A stretch of 22,613 nt of DNA, taken from NCBI GenBank assembly GCA_964347765.1, contig CAYGAG010000028.1, positions 1 to 22,613 on the forward strand, read 5' to 3'. This stretch comes from CAYGAG01 sp964347765 (GTDB taxonomy: Archaea > Thermoproteota > Bathyarchaeia > Bathyarchaeales > Bathycorpusculaceae). Of the stretch, positions 1 to 7,212 are shown piece by piece (positions within the stretch are counted from its first letter, which is position 1; each line of letters opens with the position of its first letter). A program made the position numbers and the translations under genes. Under the pieces are notes generated by a model. The model was given only the letters and a program-made list of their open reading frames with translations. It made no database searches and was not told the origin of the DNA.

Positions 1-1
1 G

Positions 2-235
2 AACGACAAGCTGAGGATTAAGTTTGTACTGGACAGCAGTACTAACAGAGTAATGTGCAAGGGCCGTGCCGAAGTAAAGCCATGGCCTAGGATCAGCGAC
101 ATGACCAGCAGAGACAAAGAAGATGATTATCTGAACCAAAAGCATAACAGACGCCACGAAGAGCTGTTTGATTGCTGCCATCCGAAACTGTGCGGAGCTG
201 CGTTCGAGCATAATTCTGTCTGTGTTTCACTCTAA
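2..235 (+). CDS. C-terminal part of an unrecognised protein (5' truncated by window edge)
   Basis: The frame is open from the first bases of the window to a TAA at 233-235, giving 77 residues without a start of its own, so it is most simply the end of a gene beginning upstream. An ATG at 53 could give a 60-residue protein, but nothing resembling an SD precedes it. The tail is polar and charged, with a short histidine/cysteine-containing stretch (FDCCHPKLC) near the C-terminus that might bind metal. I do not recognise a family. It is followed by a long non-coding stretch, so it is probably the last gene of its unit. Confidence 0.45.
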   Translation, partial: NDKLRIKFVLDSSTNRVMCKGRAEVKPWPRISDMTSRDKEDDYLNQKHNRRHEELFDCCHPKLCGAAFEHNSVCVSL

Positions 236-458
236 CTTAATATTTCTCTCTCTAGAGGAGGACTCCATTTTTCGATCAATCGCGCGCGCGCTCTGACTTT
301 TCGGTTCTCGTGTGGCTTGAACTTTTCGATTTTTCCTGATAACGTATTGTAAACTTTAAGCAAAGGCTTTCCCATTGTCAATGATTAATGTTCTAGGAAC
401 GGAGATGATCTACTTGCCTCATATGGGTTGCTCTGTGCGCGCCGTATCACTCGTACGT

Positions 459-659
459 TTACAAATAGATAGGGGCCTCTAGCTTTTCACTGCGTCGGAT
501 TTCATTGAGCGACTCAGAGTAGGCTTCCGTCGCTGTCATTTTCTCCTTCCCATCAAGTTTTGCAATCTCCATTTTAAGACGGATTGCCTTCATCTTCAAC
601 TGAGTTACTGTTAACAGAGAATCCTCGCGCGAGCAAGTTCTCCGATTCATCCTGATCAC
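459..659 (-). CDS. Possible small hypothetical protein (66 aa, GTG start)
   Basis: The frame starts with GTG at 659; an in-frame ATG at 650 would give 63 residues. Only a weak AGG sits just before the ATG. The predicted protein is hydrophilic, rich in Lys, Glu and Met, and likely forms one long helix followed by a short tail, with no motif I recognise. It is divergent from the fasciclin gene. The composition is protein-like rather than obviously random, but with no homology visible this is a tentative call, and the stretch may equally be non-coding. Confidence 0.35.
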   Translation of the reverse strand: MIRMNRRTCSREDSLLTVTQLKMKAIRLKMEIAKLDGKEKMTATEAYSESLNEIRRSEKLEAPIYL

Positions 660-775
660 TAATAGTTTTCTTTGAAAGCATCTGTACTCAAGAACATGTT
701 ACTGTTGAGTCACAGTCACACACATTTAAGAGCTATGTGCTCCACTGGAAAGGTTTGTCGATCTTAGCAAATCCA

Positions 776-785
776 GAGGAGGTGA
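776..785 (+). promoter_or_regulatory. Strong Shine-Dalgarno site fixing a TTG start
   Basis: GAGGAGGTGA ends six bases before the TTG at 792. This is the strongest ribosome-binding site in the window. It decides the TTG start of the fasciclin protein, because no ATG or GTG lies at a suitable distance. Confidence 0.85.
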
Positions 786-791
786 AGAATC

Positions 792-2096
792 TTGAGAAAG
801 ATCTTAATTTCTATCTTGCTAGTTCTAGTGACTGTGGCTCTTGTTGCTCTACCTGTAAATGCTCAATCGACAATCGTTGATATTGCCGTAGCAGATCCGG
901 ACAACTTCTCAACTTTGGTGGCAGCCCTGACAGCGGCTGACCTTGTCGAAACACTGAGTGGACCAGGGCCCTTCACAGTTTTTGCGCCAACAAATGATGC
1001 CTTCGCTGGTCTACCACCTGGAGTGGTAGATTATCTACTGGCAAACATACCCGCCTTGACCGAAGTACTAACCTATCATGTGGTGTTGGGAGAATTAATG
1101 GCGGCAGATCTATCAGACGGAGACTTTTTAGTAACTCTACAAGGTGACGATCTACTAGTAAGTATCAGCTCAGTAATGATTAACGATGCAACAGTTGTCA
1201 TTGCGGATGTTGATGCCAGCAATGGAGTTATACATGTAATTGACAAAGTCTTGGTGCCCCAAGGAATCTTAGACATTGTTGACACAGCGATAAACGCAGG
1301 ATCATTCACAACCCTAGTTGCCGCTCTACAGGCAACAGGTTTAGATGCGGCACTAAGAACTCCTGGGCCCTTCACAGTTTTTGCACCAACAGATGAAGCG
1401 TTTGCAGCCTTAGAGGCAGCAAACCCAGGAATAATTGCAGATTTGCTGGCGAATCCTGATGAGCTGGCTAACATACTCAAATATCACGTTGTAAGTGGCA
1501 AATTAATGTCAGGCGACGTCCTAGAGCAAAAATGTCTACTGACTTTGCAGGGCAACTTCCTTAATGTTGAGACCGATAGCGGAGTCATGATAGATGGCGC
1601 AGAAATAATTGCACTTGACATTGAATGTTCGAATGGTGTAATTCATGTTATAGATACTGTTATGGTTCCTGACAAACCCCCTATTCATTCCTTTGAGAGG
1701 AGAGGTTGGGCTAGAGTCTACAAATATGGTTGGTATTATCTTCGTGGAAGGGCTAAACTTGAGCTGTACCCACTTAACTCGATAAATCATCCTGGTGGCA
1801 ATCCTCATGATGAACCAGTGTGTGCTTGGGTCGTTAGACTAACAATCTGTGCTCGCGGTTGGTATAGAACCAGATGGGGAAACTGGAGATACGTCAGGGG
1901 AAAATTGGACATGTTCTACATTGCTAAATGCTGGAAACAATGTGGAAACAGAGTGTATCTTCGAGCAATGGGTCATGCGTGGACTTGGAACGGAATGAAG
2001 CTTTACGGAGAACCCGTAGATATGACCTTTAAAGTGTACCACTACGGAGATTTCTGGGTAAGAGCTTGGGGATGGGGCATCAGATTCTATGGATAA
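792..2096 (+). CDS. Secreted two-domain fasciclin (FAS1) protein with aromatic/basic C-terminal region
   Basis: A 434-residue protein. Residues 1-24 form a signal peptide (RK, a hydrophobic core, then LPVNA before QS), so the product is exported. Two FAS1 domains follow at roughly 26-157 and 160-295. Each carries the hallmark GPFTVFAPT motif, the YHVV segment and the closing NGVIHVID strand. FAS1 domains act in cell-surface adhesion and matrix binding. The two domains are related at DNA level too, sharing a 20-base identical stretch (966-985 and 1365-1384). Residues from about 300 to 434 do not look like FAS1: they are very rich in Trp, Tyr, Arg and Gly with two cysteine pairs, and no membrane anchor or sorting motif is visible. 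The start is TTG at 792 after a strong SD. Family assignment is firm; the ligand is unknown. Confidence 0.93.
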   Translation: MRKILISILLVLVTVALVALPVNAQSTIVDIAVADPDNFSTLVAALTAADLVETLSGPGPFTVFAPTNDAFAGLPPGVVDYLLANIPALTEVLTYHVVLGELMAADLSDGDFLVTLQGDDLLVSISSVMINDATVVIADVDASNGVIHVIDKVLVPQGILDIVDTAINAGSFTTLVAALQATGLDAALRTPGPFTVFAPTDEAFAALEAANPGIIADLLANPDELANILKYHVVSGKLMSGDVLEQKCLLTLQGNFLNVETDSGVMIDGAEIIALDIECSNGVIHVIDTVMVPDKPPIHSFERRGWARVYKYGWYYLRGRAKLELYPLNSINHPGGNPHDEPVCAWVVRLTICARGWYRTRWGNWRYVRGKLDMFYIAKCWKQCGNRVYLRAMGHAWTWNGMKLYGEPVDMTFKVYHYGDFWVRAWGWGIRFYG

Positions 2097-2351
2097 GAAA
2101 CGCTATCCGCGTGCATCGGCAGAAGCCTGTGCCAGGGCAATCGCTTATTCTATTCTCCACTTTTTCCATCGGCTACTTATTGCGGTGAAATGCCCACTTG
2201 TCTTCCAGTGACCAGCCTCCAGAATGTAAGAGCCACTGAGTGTATTCCAGTGCCATGCAAAGCAGATCGTTGTCTTGATGTCTTCTGTTTCTGGTTTGAA
2301 TGCCTGTTCGAAATCTTTGGGATGAAGCTTCTTTGAAACAATCTATCCAGA

Positions 2352-2522
2352 ATGCTACCGCGGTCTATGGCTCGAAGCCTAGCGCGCGCGCTACAAGGGT
2401 ACCGAACCGTGATCAACAGTCTAATAGGGGTAGTGGAAAGAATCATCTACCAAGAAAAAGAAGGCCTCCTAGCTTTTATTCCAGAGATGCTGGCAGCCGT
2501 TGAACAGGAGAAAGGGAAGTGA
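2352..2522 (+). CDS. Possible small hypothetical protein (56 aa) heading the ATPase gene group
   Basis: An ORF with ATG at 2352 (or 2367) ends at TGA 2520-2522, six bases before the ATG of the next gene, which fits an operon. The product would be largely helical and amphipathic, ending in an acidic Glu/Lys-rich tail, with no recognisable family. The 12-bp palindrome AGCGCGCGCGCT (2381-2392) lies inside the frame and codes for Ala-Arg repeats. No SD is seen before either start. Protein-like fragments can also be read on the opposite strand nearby, so this call is weak. Confidence 0.4.
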   Translation: MLPRSMARSLARALQGYRTVINSLIGVVERIIYQEKEGLLAFIPEMLAAVEQEKGK

Positions 2523-2528
2523 GAAAGA

Positions 2529-2879
2529 ATGAGTGATGACTTCACGTTCCGTGAAGAGCCCAAGAAGAATTTTTTAAACCTTCTTGTCAGGAATATCGGG
2601 ATCGTTGAGGAGATGCTTTTTGTCAGAAGGCTGCCTTTACAGACTAGCGGGCCCTTACGCGGCATAATCGCAAGTCTCGATGAAAGAAGCAAAAACCATC
2701 GGAGCAAGTATAAGGACGACCTTGAGAGTTGGGAGCAGAATCCCAAGCAAGTGACCCGAATGGATATTGAAGAAGCTTACTCAAGCATCATGAACTTTCT
2801 ACACAAGACCTGGCTTAAAGAATTTTCAGTCAAACCTTTGAACCCACGATCTCGCCATATCAAGGAGAAAAAGCGATGA
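2529..2879 (+). CDS. Hypothetical protein (116 aa) translationally coupled to the ATPase gene
   Basis: The ATG at 2529 follows the preceding ORF by six bases, and its TGA (2877-2879) overlaps the ATG of the ATPase gene at 2876 in an ATGA arrangement, a strong sign of coupled translation. The protein is charged and mainly helical, with a basic C-terminus (RSRHIKEKKR) that could contact nucleic acid. No family is recognised. Its fixed position directly before a P-loop ATPase with a winged helix suggests the two act together, perhaps as parts of an integrated plasmid or virus; that is inference. Confidence 0.72.
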   Translation: MSDDFTFREEPKKNFLNLLVRNIGIVEEMLFVRRLPLQTSGPLRGIIASLDERSKNHRSKYKDDLESWEQNPKQVTRMDIEEAYSSIMNFLHKTWLKEFSVKPLNPRSRHIKEKKR

Positions 2880-3794
2880 CTGAAAGTGAAGGCAGGATTC
2901 AAATATTCGAGGATGCGCGCAACGCGGTCTACGAGGATTCTTGGATGTGGATCAGCGTATGGGGTCCACCAAGATCGTCCAAAACAACTATTGCCGGATG
3001 GATTCTCTATTCGCTGTATGAAGACTGAGAAGATGCTGGACGCTTTCGTCTTCAACCTTCAAGGATGCCTGTACAAGATTGAGAATGGTCTTCCTGAGCG
3101 CTGGCCAACCTTCAACAAGCTACACATGACAATCCCAGCTTTAACATGGGACGATTTTGGAGCCTACTCCAACAAAGCGGTAACACAGTACGGCGAGGCT
3201 TGGGACCACTTCAAGGGCGGCTTCGACGTCTTGGGCACTAAGATAGCTGTCCTGATCGCAACTAGGGTGGACCCATTAGAACCAACCTTCCAGATTCAAA
3301 ACAAGTATACTCACGAGATCCAGGTCTTGCGGAAGGGAGTGTACAAGTACGATCTGGTTGCTTGGCAGCAAGACTTCAAAGGCTGGAAGCCGAAAGCGAA
3401 GAAGATCTTTATTGAGAAGAACACGTTTGACCCTTGGCCCGACTGGGTCTACAAAGAGTACGATGAGATGAGGATGGAACTGGCAGACGAGGTAATGCAG
3501 AGGATCAAGGACAGCATAGCCGTCAACCAGGCAGCAAACATCGTTAAGATGTGTAAACCCATAGACTTCAAGTTCCTAAACATGATTGATCAGAGGGGTC
3601 CAGTTCACTACCATAGAATAGAAGACTATGGGAAGAAGGGAAAGCTTGCACTGGTGCGTTTGAAGGCAAGGGGTCTAGTGGTTCCAGTTCACAGGGGTTC
3701 GGGCTACTACAAGTACGACTTGACAAGTCTGGGAAGAGAGGTTTTGGAGATTCATAAAGCAGAGCCGTCTCAAGATTCGCAAAATTCTATGTAG
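2876..3794 (+). pseudogene. P-loop ATPase with C-terminal winged helix, interrupted by one frameshift
   Basis: Translation from ATG 2876, after a good SD (AAGGAGA, 2862-2868), gives an N-terminal part with a Walker-A-like motif (WGPPRSSKTT, Ser in place of the usual Gly before Lys) and then meets TGA at 3026-3028. The rest continues in another frame from about 3027 to 3794 without a stop. It carries a Walker-B-like IPALTWDDFG, an NKYTHEIQV segment, and a C-terminal winged helix (start near DFKFLNMIDQRG) with a wing ending YYKYDLTSLG. A +1 or -2 indel at about 3026 joins the two parts smoothly (YED then EKMLDAF), giving about 305 residues. The break may be an assembly error, or a real mutation. 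An ATPase fused to a DNA-binding domain suggests a role in replication, partition or transfer of an integrated element. The exact family is not identified. Confidence 0.75.
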
Positions 3795-4004
3795 TTCTAT
3801 TAATTACAACGTATGGAGATAAGACAGTAGAATCCTTCTTCTTCACCTGTGCATGGAGAAAAGTGTTGTTATTCATCCGTTGCCGTCCGAGTAACTCTGA
3901 GATTTCATCCATATGTCAAGCTAATGCCTTCTCATCATCCGGCAAGGATTAGATAGCGAAGCTCTGAATAAAAATATTCCCTTCGCCCGCAACTATCTTT
4001 CTAT

Positions 4005-4286
4005 CTATGTGAGAATTTCCCTCAGTTTCCTGTATCTTCTCAGGTACTGGGTTCCTCTTTTAGTTGACACATAGTGTCTGGCATTGCTCTCATCTTCAAT
4101 CTCCAACAGTCCGAGCCTGATTAGTTCTTTCAGATACCTCTTCATTTGCTTGGAATTCAAATTGGCTTTCTCAGCAATCCCAGCATGAGATTCTCCCTTC
4201 TCTGCAAGACTGATTATCGTAGCAATTATCTCGACTCGGGTTCTCCTACTCTCATTCTGCAAGAAAAGGACCCTGTCTGAACGCAT
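4005..4286 (-). CDS. Small winged-helix DNA-binding regulator (93 aa)
   Basis: The protein is a single winged helix of the archaeal ArsR/MarR-like or HTH_45 type. Helices occupy residues 15-40, the recognition helix is at about 42-55 (NLNSKQMKRYLKEL), a beta wing follows at about 62-75, and a basic helix closes the protein. I chose the ATG at 4286 because the longer frame to 4406 adds a hydrophobic stretch unlike the family. A TATA-like box on the minus strand at 4315-4324 would also start transcription almost at this ATG, giving a leaderless message. It probably regulates transcription, target unknown. Part of the recognition-helix coding sequence (4122-4164) is found again, base for base, inside the broken HNH gene at 7551-7593. 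Confidence 0.82.
   Translation of the reverse strand: MRSDRVLFLQNESRRTRVEIIATIISLAEKGESHAGIAEKANLNSKQMKRYLKELIRLGLLEIEDESNARHYVSTKRGTQYLRRYRKLREILT
4122..4164 (-). repeat. 43-bp donor copy, identical to 7551-7593
   Basis: These 43 bases, read on the minus strand, match 7551-7593 on the plus strand without a mismatch, and the flanks then diverge on both sides. Here they are part of an intact gene, coding for the recognition helix of the winged-helix protein, so this is likely the original copy (or a close relative of it). Confidence 0.95.
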
Positions 4287-4590
4287 GAGGTTCACGTTTT
4301 CGGCTGCAAGGCTGAATAAAAAGGATTGCGTAAAAAACACTATTGCCAAGTTCCATTGTGGCTTCAGAATCTCTCCTAACAATGGAAAAGATGACCACAC
4401 GAACATATGTCACAAGAGTTTCCACGGGTACAATTCTCCGATTTCGTCAGATTCTCACGAGTCACATGAATTGAACCGTAAGCTGTCGAACTTGAGACGG
4501 CCACAGCAACAGAACGGGCCAGAATTCAGTGTGCTGAAAAAACAAATGACAATCATGATGCAAAGTAGCGTCTTTTTAGAAAGGTTAGGG

Positions 4591-4598
4591 TATATATG
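4591..4598 (+). promoter_or_regulatory. TATA box for the mazG-like operon
   Basis: TATATATG lies about 60 bases before the ATG at 4655. Initiation about 25 bases downstream would give a leader of roughly 35 bases carrying the SD-like GAAAGGCGAG at 4641-4650. Confidence 0.5.
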
Positions 4599-4654
4599 AG
4601 ACACTGCCTGCAGACTGACTACAGGCAACATACAATCGACGAAAGGCGAGATTT

Positions 4655-4981
4655 ATGTCGGTTACCATACGTGATGCTCAGCATCTCTGCTGGAAAAACT
4701 TCAGGAAAACCAATGTTAGACTCGATCCTAGGAGGGGTAAAGGGTGGACCCCTTTTGTCATGGTCACGGATCTGCTTGAAGAGGCCGGTGAAGTAACTGC
4801 CGCAGTAAAAGGGTTAGAAGGTTTCAAACCTCCAGAGAAACCGAAGACAAAGGAGACGCTAGCCACAGAACTCTCGGACTTGCTCTACATAATCTTTGTC
4901 TTGGCAGAGCACTACAGTATTGAACTAGAAGAAGTGTTTCTACAAACTGTGAATGATTATGTTTTGAGATTTCTGAAATGA
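4655..4981 (+). CDS. MazG-like nucleoside triphosphate pyrophosphohydrolase (108 aa)
   Basis: The protein has the MazG/all-alpha NTP pyrophosphohydrolase signature. LLEEAGEV supplies E42, E43 and E46; ATELSDLLY supplies E72 and D75 about 25-30 residues later. These acidic residues bind Mg2+ in the family, which cleaves NTPs to NMP and pyrophosphate, often removing damaged or non-canonical nucleotides in the cytoplasm. At 108 residues it is a single-domain form, like archaeal and phage-type MazG, and not the two-domain bacterial MazG. The start is ATG 4655 after GAAAGGCGAG. Its TGA overlaps the ATG of the next small gene, so the two are coupled. The exact substrate cannot be told from sequence. 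Confidence 0.88.
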   Translation: MSVTIRDAQHLCWKNFRKTNVRLDPRRGKGWTPFVMVTDLLEEAGEVTAAVKGLEGFKPPEKPKTKETLATELSDLLYIIFVLAEHYSIELEEVFLQTVNDYVLRFLK

Positions 4982-5139
4982 TAGAACGTACTCATCTTCA
5001 ACCTCTTCTTCTGGTTGATAACGGCAATTTGATCCATACTAAGAAACCGCTGATCGTCTGCTCAGAAGACATAATAAAAGGCGGCCGCAGAGGAATGTAC
5101 TGTTCTCGATCAAAGTGCAAGCCATGGACAAAGAAGTAG
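4978..5139 (+). CDS. Small Cys-containing protein (53 aa) overlapping mazG-like gene
   Basis: The ATG at 4978 overlaps the stop of the MazG-like gene (ATGA), and the frame runs to TAG 5137-5139. The protein starts with a hydrophobic beta-like stretch (LQPLLLVDNGNLIHT). It then has cysteines at 28, 42 and 47 in a basic context (IVCSEDI ... GMYCSRSKCKPW), perhaps a small metal-binding fold although a fourth cysteine is absent; His6 or His20 could serve. I do not recognise the family. The overlap makes translation with MazG very likely, so a partner role in nucleotide clean-up is a reasonable but unproven idea. Confidence 0.68.
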   Translation: MIERTHLQPLLLVDNGNLIHTKKPLIVCSEDIIKGGRRGMYCSRSKCKPWTKK

Positions 5140-5222
5140 CCTCTATGACTACTGCTTTGCCGATCAAAACAGCATATTCACCAATAGTCTGGTATGACCG
5201 TAGGAAAGATCATGAATTGCTA

Positions 5223-5957
5223 TTATGCTCGGATGAGCCTGGCCATCTCTATTCTTTCTCTTTTGGTCGTTGGTGCGTGATTGTATAGTTGAACGTAGGG
5301 AACTAGGGCTGCAACGATCTTGTTCTCAGCTTTCTTGAGGTGTTCTTGAAATGTTGTTCTGGGTACTTGCCTTTTCGAAGCTATCGTCTGAACGTCCATG
5401 CGTCTTGGCAGGTTGTAGTATCCATGCCTGTGTGCAGTTAGCAAGGCATCAATCTGCTTCTCAGTCAGATTTGAGAACAAGGCGTCTGCGGTGATCGTCA
5501 TTGAACTTGCGATAAAACCATCGAAAGAACCTTTACGCAAGATCTTGAGAATCCATCCCCGGTTGTCGAGCCGTCCCAAGAGTTCCTCCAGATCTTCATG
5601 TCTGAACGCGATGATCCTGTGATATTCCCATCCTTTTCTAACGGCTGTCGGCCATACGTGCAAAAGGTTAAGCTTCCCGATGTGTCTTATCATTGTGTCT
5701 TCCAACATGCAGTGGCAGTCATGTATAATCATGTAAAAGCTGTAGTTGTCAGTTGATTCTTCGACGTTTCCTACAAAATTCGCTCTGCGCATGTCCTCAA
5801 TAACGAGGGGATAATCTTCAGGGTCACTTACAATCGCTTCGATAACATCATGTTCCTTGTTGCACCATATGAATAGCTTTAGTGATGGAAACTTGCGTGT
5901 CATGTTGAGGAGGTAACTGTCCCTTGTTGCTTTCAGTACGGCTTCGAATAGTGTCAT
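5223..5957 (-). CDS. Bacterio-opsin-activator-type HTH_10 transcriptional regulator (244 aa)
   Basis: Residues about 164-218 form the archaeal bat-type helix-turn-helix: LTEKQIDALLTAHRHGYY, then PRRMDVQTIASKRQVPRTT and EHLKKAENKI, all hallmarks of HTH_10. The first 160 residues make an alpha/beta sensory region of the kind usual in this family, with no recognisable PAS or GAF domain. Cys-x-Cys and His residues near 80-85 (HDCHC) could respond to metal or redox state, which is only a guess. The ATG at 5957 is supported by a TATA box (minus strand, 5979-5989) about 26-30 bases upstream. The intergenic region with its divergent neighbour carries an inverted repeat that could be its own operator. 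Confidence 0.85.
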   Translation of the reverse strand: MTLFEAVLKATRDSYLLNMTRKFPSLKLFIWCNKEHDVIEAIVSDPEDYPLVIEDMRRANFVGNVEESTDNYSFYMIIHDCHCMLEDTMIRHIGKLNLLHVWPTAVRKGWEYHRIIAFRHEDLEELLGRLDNRGWILKILRKGSFDGFIASSMTITADALFSNLTEKQIDALLTAHRHGYYNLPRRMDVQTIASKRQVPRTTFQEHLKKAENKIVAALVPYVQLYNHAPTTKRERIEMARLIRA

Positions 5958-5978
5958 GATTAGAAAGTCTTTTTGACC

Positions 5979-5989
5979 TTATTTATAGA
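5979..5989 (-). promoter_or_regulatory. TATA box for the HTH_10 regulator
   Basis: CTATAAATAA on the minus strand lies about 25-30 bases before the ATG at 5957. This is the archaeal spacing for a leaderless or very short-leader transcript. Confidence 0.6.
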
Positions 5990-5993
5990 TAGT

Positions 5994-6033
5994 GCCGTCA
6001 TATGCCAATCTGACTGGGACGTCATATGACGGC
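5994..6033. promoter_or_regulatory. Candidate operator: 11-bp inverted repeat between divergent genes
   Basis: GCCGTCATATG (5994-6004) and CATATGACGGC (6023-6033) are perfect inverted copies separated by 18 bases. The second copy is also embedded in a 12-bp perfect palindrome, CGTCATATGACG (6020-6031). The repeat sits directly upstream of the TATA box of the HTH_10 gene and about 30 bases before the TATA of the divergent small gene, a natural place for a regulator to control both. Confidence 0.6.
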
Positions 6034-6090
6034 GCAACCTCTATCTGCCTCTCCACATGCACTTATATCAAGGTGAAAGAAGTGAAGAGA

Positions 6091-6327
6091 ATGGAACGAA
6101 AAAGAAAAGTGCTCAGAAGAAGCCCTTTGGCGGAGAAGCTTCTCCGGCTGTTTAGATCAGATACGGGTTTACAAGGATCAGTCAGCTTACAGGAAGATAA
6201 CTCTAGTCTAATCAAAAATGATCATTATGATCCGAAGGAAATCATAAATTTCAGGTTGGAGACAGAGCTTAGAAAAGCTAAGGCCCTGATGGAATGGGAG
6301 AAGTGGCAAAGGCGACGATTCGTCTAA
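6091..6327 (+). CDS. Small basic hypothetical protein (78 aa)
   Basis: I chose ATG 6091 because a TATA-like CTTATAT at 6062-6068 would start transcription almost exactly there. A GTG at 6082 with AGGTGA five bases before it is the alternative and would add three residues. The frame extends further back to 5992, but that part lies over the promoter region. The protein opens with a very basic segment (ERKRKVLRRS), has a polar middle, and ends in a charged helix with Trp residues (MEWEKWQRRR). No family is recognised. It is divergent from the HTH_10 regulator and may be under its control. Confidence 0.55.
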   Translation: MERKRKVLRRSPLAEKLLRLFRSDTGLQGSVSLQEDNSSLIKNDHYDPKEIINFRLETELRKAKALMEWEKWQRRRFV

Positions 6328-6897
6328 TCTTACAGGACGATCTCAAGGCCTCTAACATCTTCTCTTTTTTTTGGTATGTCCATAAAATATGATACAATGG
6401 AACATCATTTCTTGCTGATAGGAAGGATGTGAATATAGAAGCATTTCTCTGCTTTGTTTATCCTCTCACTTTTTTTTCCTTCACGCGCACTAAGAAGAAT
6501 TTTCTGGAACGATTGACTGCATACACTGTCCTCCCGCTCCTAACCCAGAAACATATGAGTCAAAGCAGAATCTCAAAGAAAGCCGGAATCTGATATGGCT
6601 TATTTCAACTCAGGCAATCTGCATTCTGAATTCATCTTCCAAATACTTCGTTAACTTTCATAAGAAGTCTAACGTTTTAATTAAGTTTATCATGCACAAA
6701 ATCTCTACACTAGACACATGATGAAAACTGTCAATCGTAGAAAGATTAGACAAAAATTTCTGGGAACAGAAGCCCCCACTTTCTGTAGCGCGCGCTTCTG
6801 GCTGGATCCTGCTAACTAAGTGTACATAGCATGTCTCAACGTAAGAAAGAGAAACCTTGTATAGCCTTAATTCTTTTCGAACCACAGTTGAATAAAA
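6328..6897. other. Long intergenic region, no convincing gene
   Basis: Two T8 tracts (about 6365-6372 and 6469-6476) could end transcription of the upstream gene, since archaeal polymerase stops at U-rich runs. A 10-bp perfect palindrome, AGCGCGCGCT, lies at 6787-6796. A minus-strand ORF at 6658-6885 is not protein-like. No RNA gene was recognised. A TATA-like TGTATAGCC at about 6857-6865 could serve the gene at 6898. Confidence 0.55.
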
Positions 6898-7182
6898 ATG
6901 ACAGTATGGTTACTAATCTCAGCTATGGGCATATTGGTAGCCCTAGGTTTACTTGTAGCGCTGGTAGTATGGAGAAAAAGGAAGGCAGGGATGGTAGAAG
7001 AACCAAACTACCGAGCCTTTTTCATAATGGGAATTGCTTTCATTCCAGTAGGGTTTATCTGGATGACCATAGCCTTTTCAATAAATGCTTCACTATTTCC
7101 TACTGGATTACCACTCCTTTCACTAGGAATAATATATCTTTCAATTGGCTTGGGTAATCGAGACAAATGGAAGAAAAGCTAA
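6898..7182 (+). CDS. Small membrane protein with three predicted helices (94 aa)
   Basis: Hydrophobic segments at about 3-24, 41-61 and 66-86 predict three membrane helices, with a basic loop (WRKRKAG) after the first and a short charged tail (NRDKWKKS). No SD precedes the ATG at 6898, but TATA-like sequence lies about 35 bases upstream, so a short-leader transcript is likely. The family is not recognised; similar-looking small membrane proteins of unknown function are frequent in archaea. The same reading frame continues past the TAA for another 59 codons containing a further hydrophobic helix. Confidence 0.68.
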   Translation: MTVWLLISAMGILVALGLLVALVVWRKRKAGMVEEPNYRAFFIMGIAFIPVGFIWMTIAFSINASLFPTGLPLLSLGIIYLSIGLGNRDKWKKS

Positions 7183-7212
7183 AACCCCCTAGAGTTCATC
7201 GAAGATTTAGGT

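Larger units (their letters stand above)
236..791. other. Long intergenic region with three alternating-CG tracts
   Basis: The stretch before the fasciclin gene holds one doubtful minus-strand ORF (459-659) and otherwise no convincing gene. It contains three CG-alternating tracts: an 11-base one at 281-291, GCGCGC at 437-442, and CGCGCG at 626-631 inside a CTCGCGCGAG palindrome. A TATA-like ATTTAAGAG lies at about 724-732 and would suit transcription of the gene at 792. No RNA gene was recognised. Confidence 0.6.

Noticed and set aside
966..1384. 20-bp direct repeat (966-985 and 1365-1384) considered as a mobile repeat
   Set aside because: It encodes the same conserved GPFTVFA motif in the two FAS1 domains and is explained by domain duplication.
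1076..1480. Long minus-strand ORF of 134 codons within the fasciclin gene
   Set aside because: It is the shadow of a clearly coding FAS1 region.
2173..2446. Minus-strand protein-like fragments after the fasciclin gene
   Set aside because: Two frames show short natural-looking stretches (for example ALEYTQWLLHSGGWSLED) but none has a start and adequate length; possibly an old remnant, not enough to annotate.
3787..3912. Minus-strand ORF of 41 codons downstream of the ATPase
   Set aside because: It has no SD or TATA box, overlaps the end of the ATPase gene, and shows no recognisable motif.
6658..6885. Minus-strand ORF of 75 codons
   Set aside because: Composition is not protein-like and no start signals are seen.
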